From assembly GCA_031270565.1 (NCBI GenBank), contig JAISXJ010000185.1:1-6074 (forward strand): a DNA stretch of 6,074 bases. Direction: 5' to 3'. This stretch comes from Prevotellaceae bacterium. GTDB lineage: Bacteria > Bacteroidota > Bacteroidia > Bacteroidales > Paludibacteraceae. Each line of letters begins with the position of its first letter. Within the stretch, counting starts at the first letter, position 1. A program made the position numbers and the translations under genes. The notes below the pieces were generated by a model, which saw only the letters and a program-made list of their open reading frames with translations, did not search any database and was not told the DNA's origin. Positions 6,059 through 6,074 of this stretch are shown piece by piece.

Positions 6059-6074
6059 AAAAAGCCGCCTCACG

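Noticed and set aside
5961..6074. Minus-strand open frame from the right edge to a TAA in the 28-bp repeat, and a plus-strand frame from GTG 5998
   Set aside because: Both are short, overlap each other and the palindromes, and show no family resemblance.

Overview
The window looks like ordinary chromosomal DNA from a member of the Bacteroidota, most likely the order Bacteroidales. Three things point there: promoter elements of the Bacteroidota type (TTTG at -33, TAnnTTTG at -7), a DUF3078 outer-membrane protein (a family essentially restricted to this phylum), and a TamB-like protein with the N- and C-terminal signatures of Bacteroidota homologues. Gene starts also lack strong Shine-Dalgarno sequences, as is usual there.

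Layout, from left to right. Positions 1-48 hold the first 16 codons of a leftward gene, possibly the 23S rRNA uracil methyltransferase RlmD, with a well-formed promoter just upstream. Positions 49-386 are non-coding and rich in repeats: a 28-bp repeat copy, then a nearly concentric set of nested imperfect inverted repeats and a small GC hairpin. Positions 387-1397 (minus strand) encode a 336-residue DUF3078 beta-barrel outer-membrane protein. After a 28-nt gap, positions 1426-5916 (minus strand) encode a roughly 1496-residue TamB-family protein (AsmA-like N-terminus, DUF490/TamB C-terminal domain). Positions 5917-6074 hold the tamB promoter remnant, the second 28-bp repeat copy in opposite orientation, and two small palindromes. 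No gene is supported there.

How the genes fit together: tamB and the DUF3078 gene are read leftward as a probable two-gene operon for envelope biogenesis. TamB is inner-membrane anchored and spans the periplasm. The DUF3078 product is an outer-membrane barrel. Their close linkage makes a functional connection plausible but does not prove one.

The points most worth a second look are three. (1) tamB has no standard start codon at its natural N-terminus: the expected ATG appears as ATA, and the first ATG lies inside the membrane anchor, after most of its hydrophobic segment. (2) A perfect 28-bp inverted repeat brackets the whole operon and sits in both promoter regions beside the same TGCAAAGGTA motif, but in opposite orientations. 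(3) A nested inverted-repeat structure lies downstream of the operon. I saw no CRISPR, transposase, phage, toxin or defence gene, and no evidence for a wholly new system.
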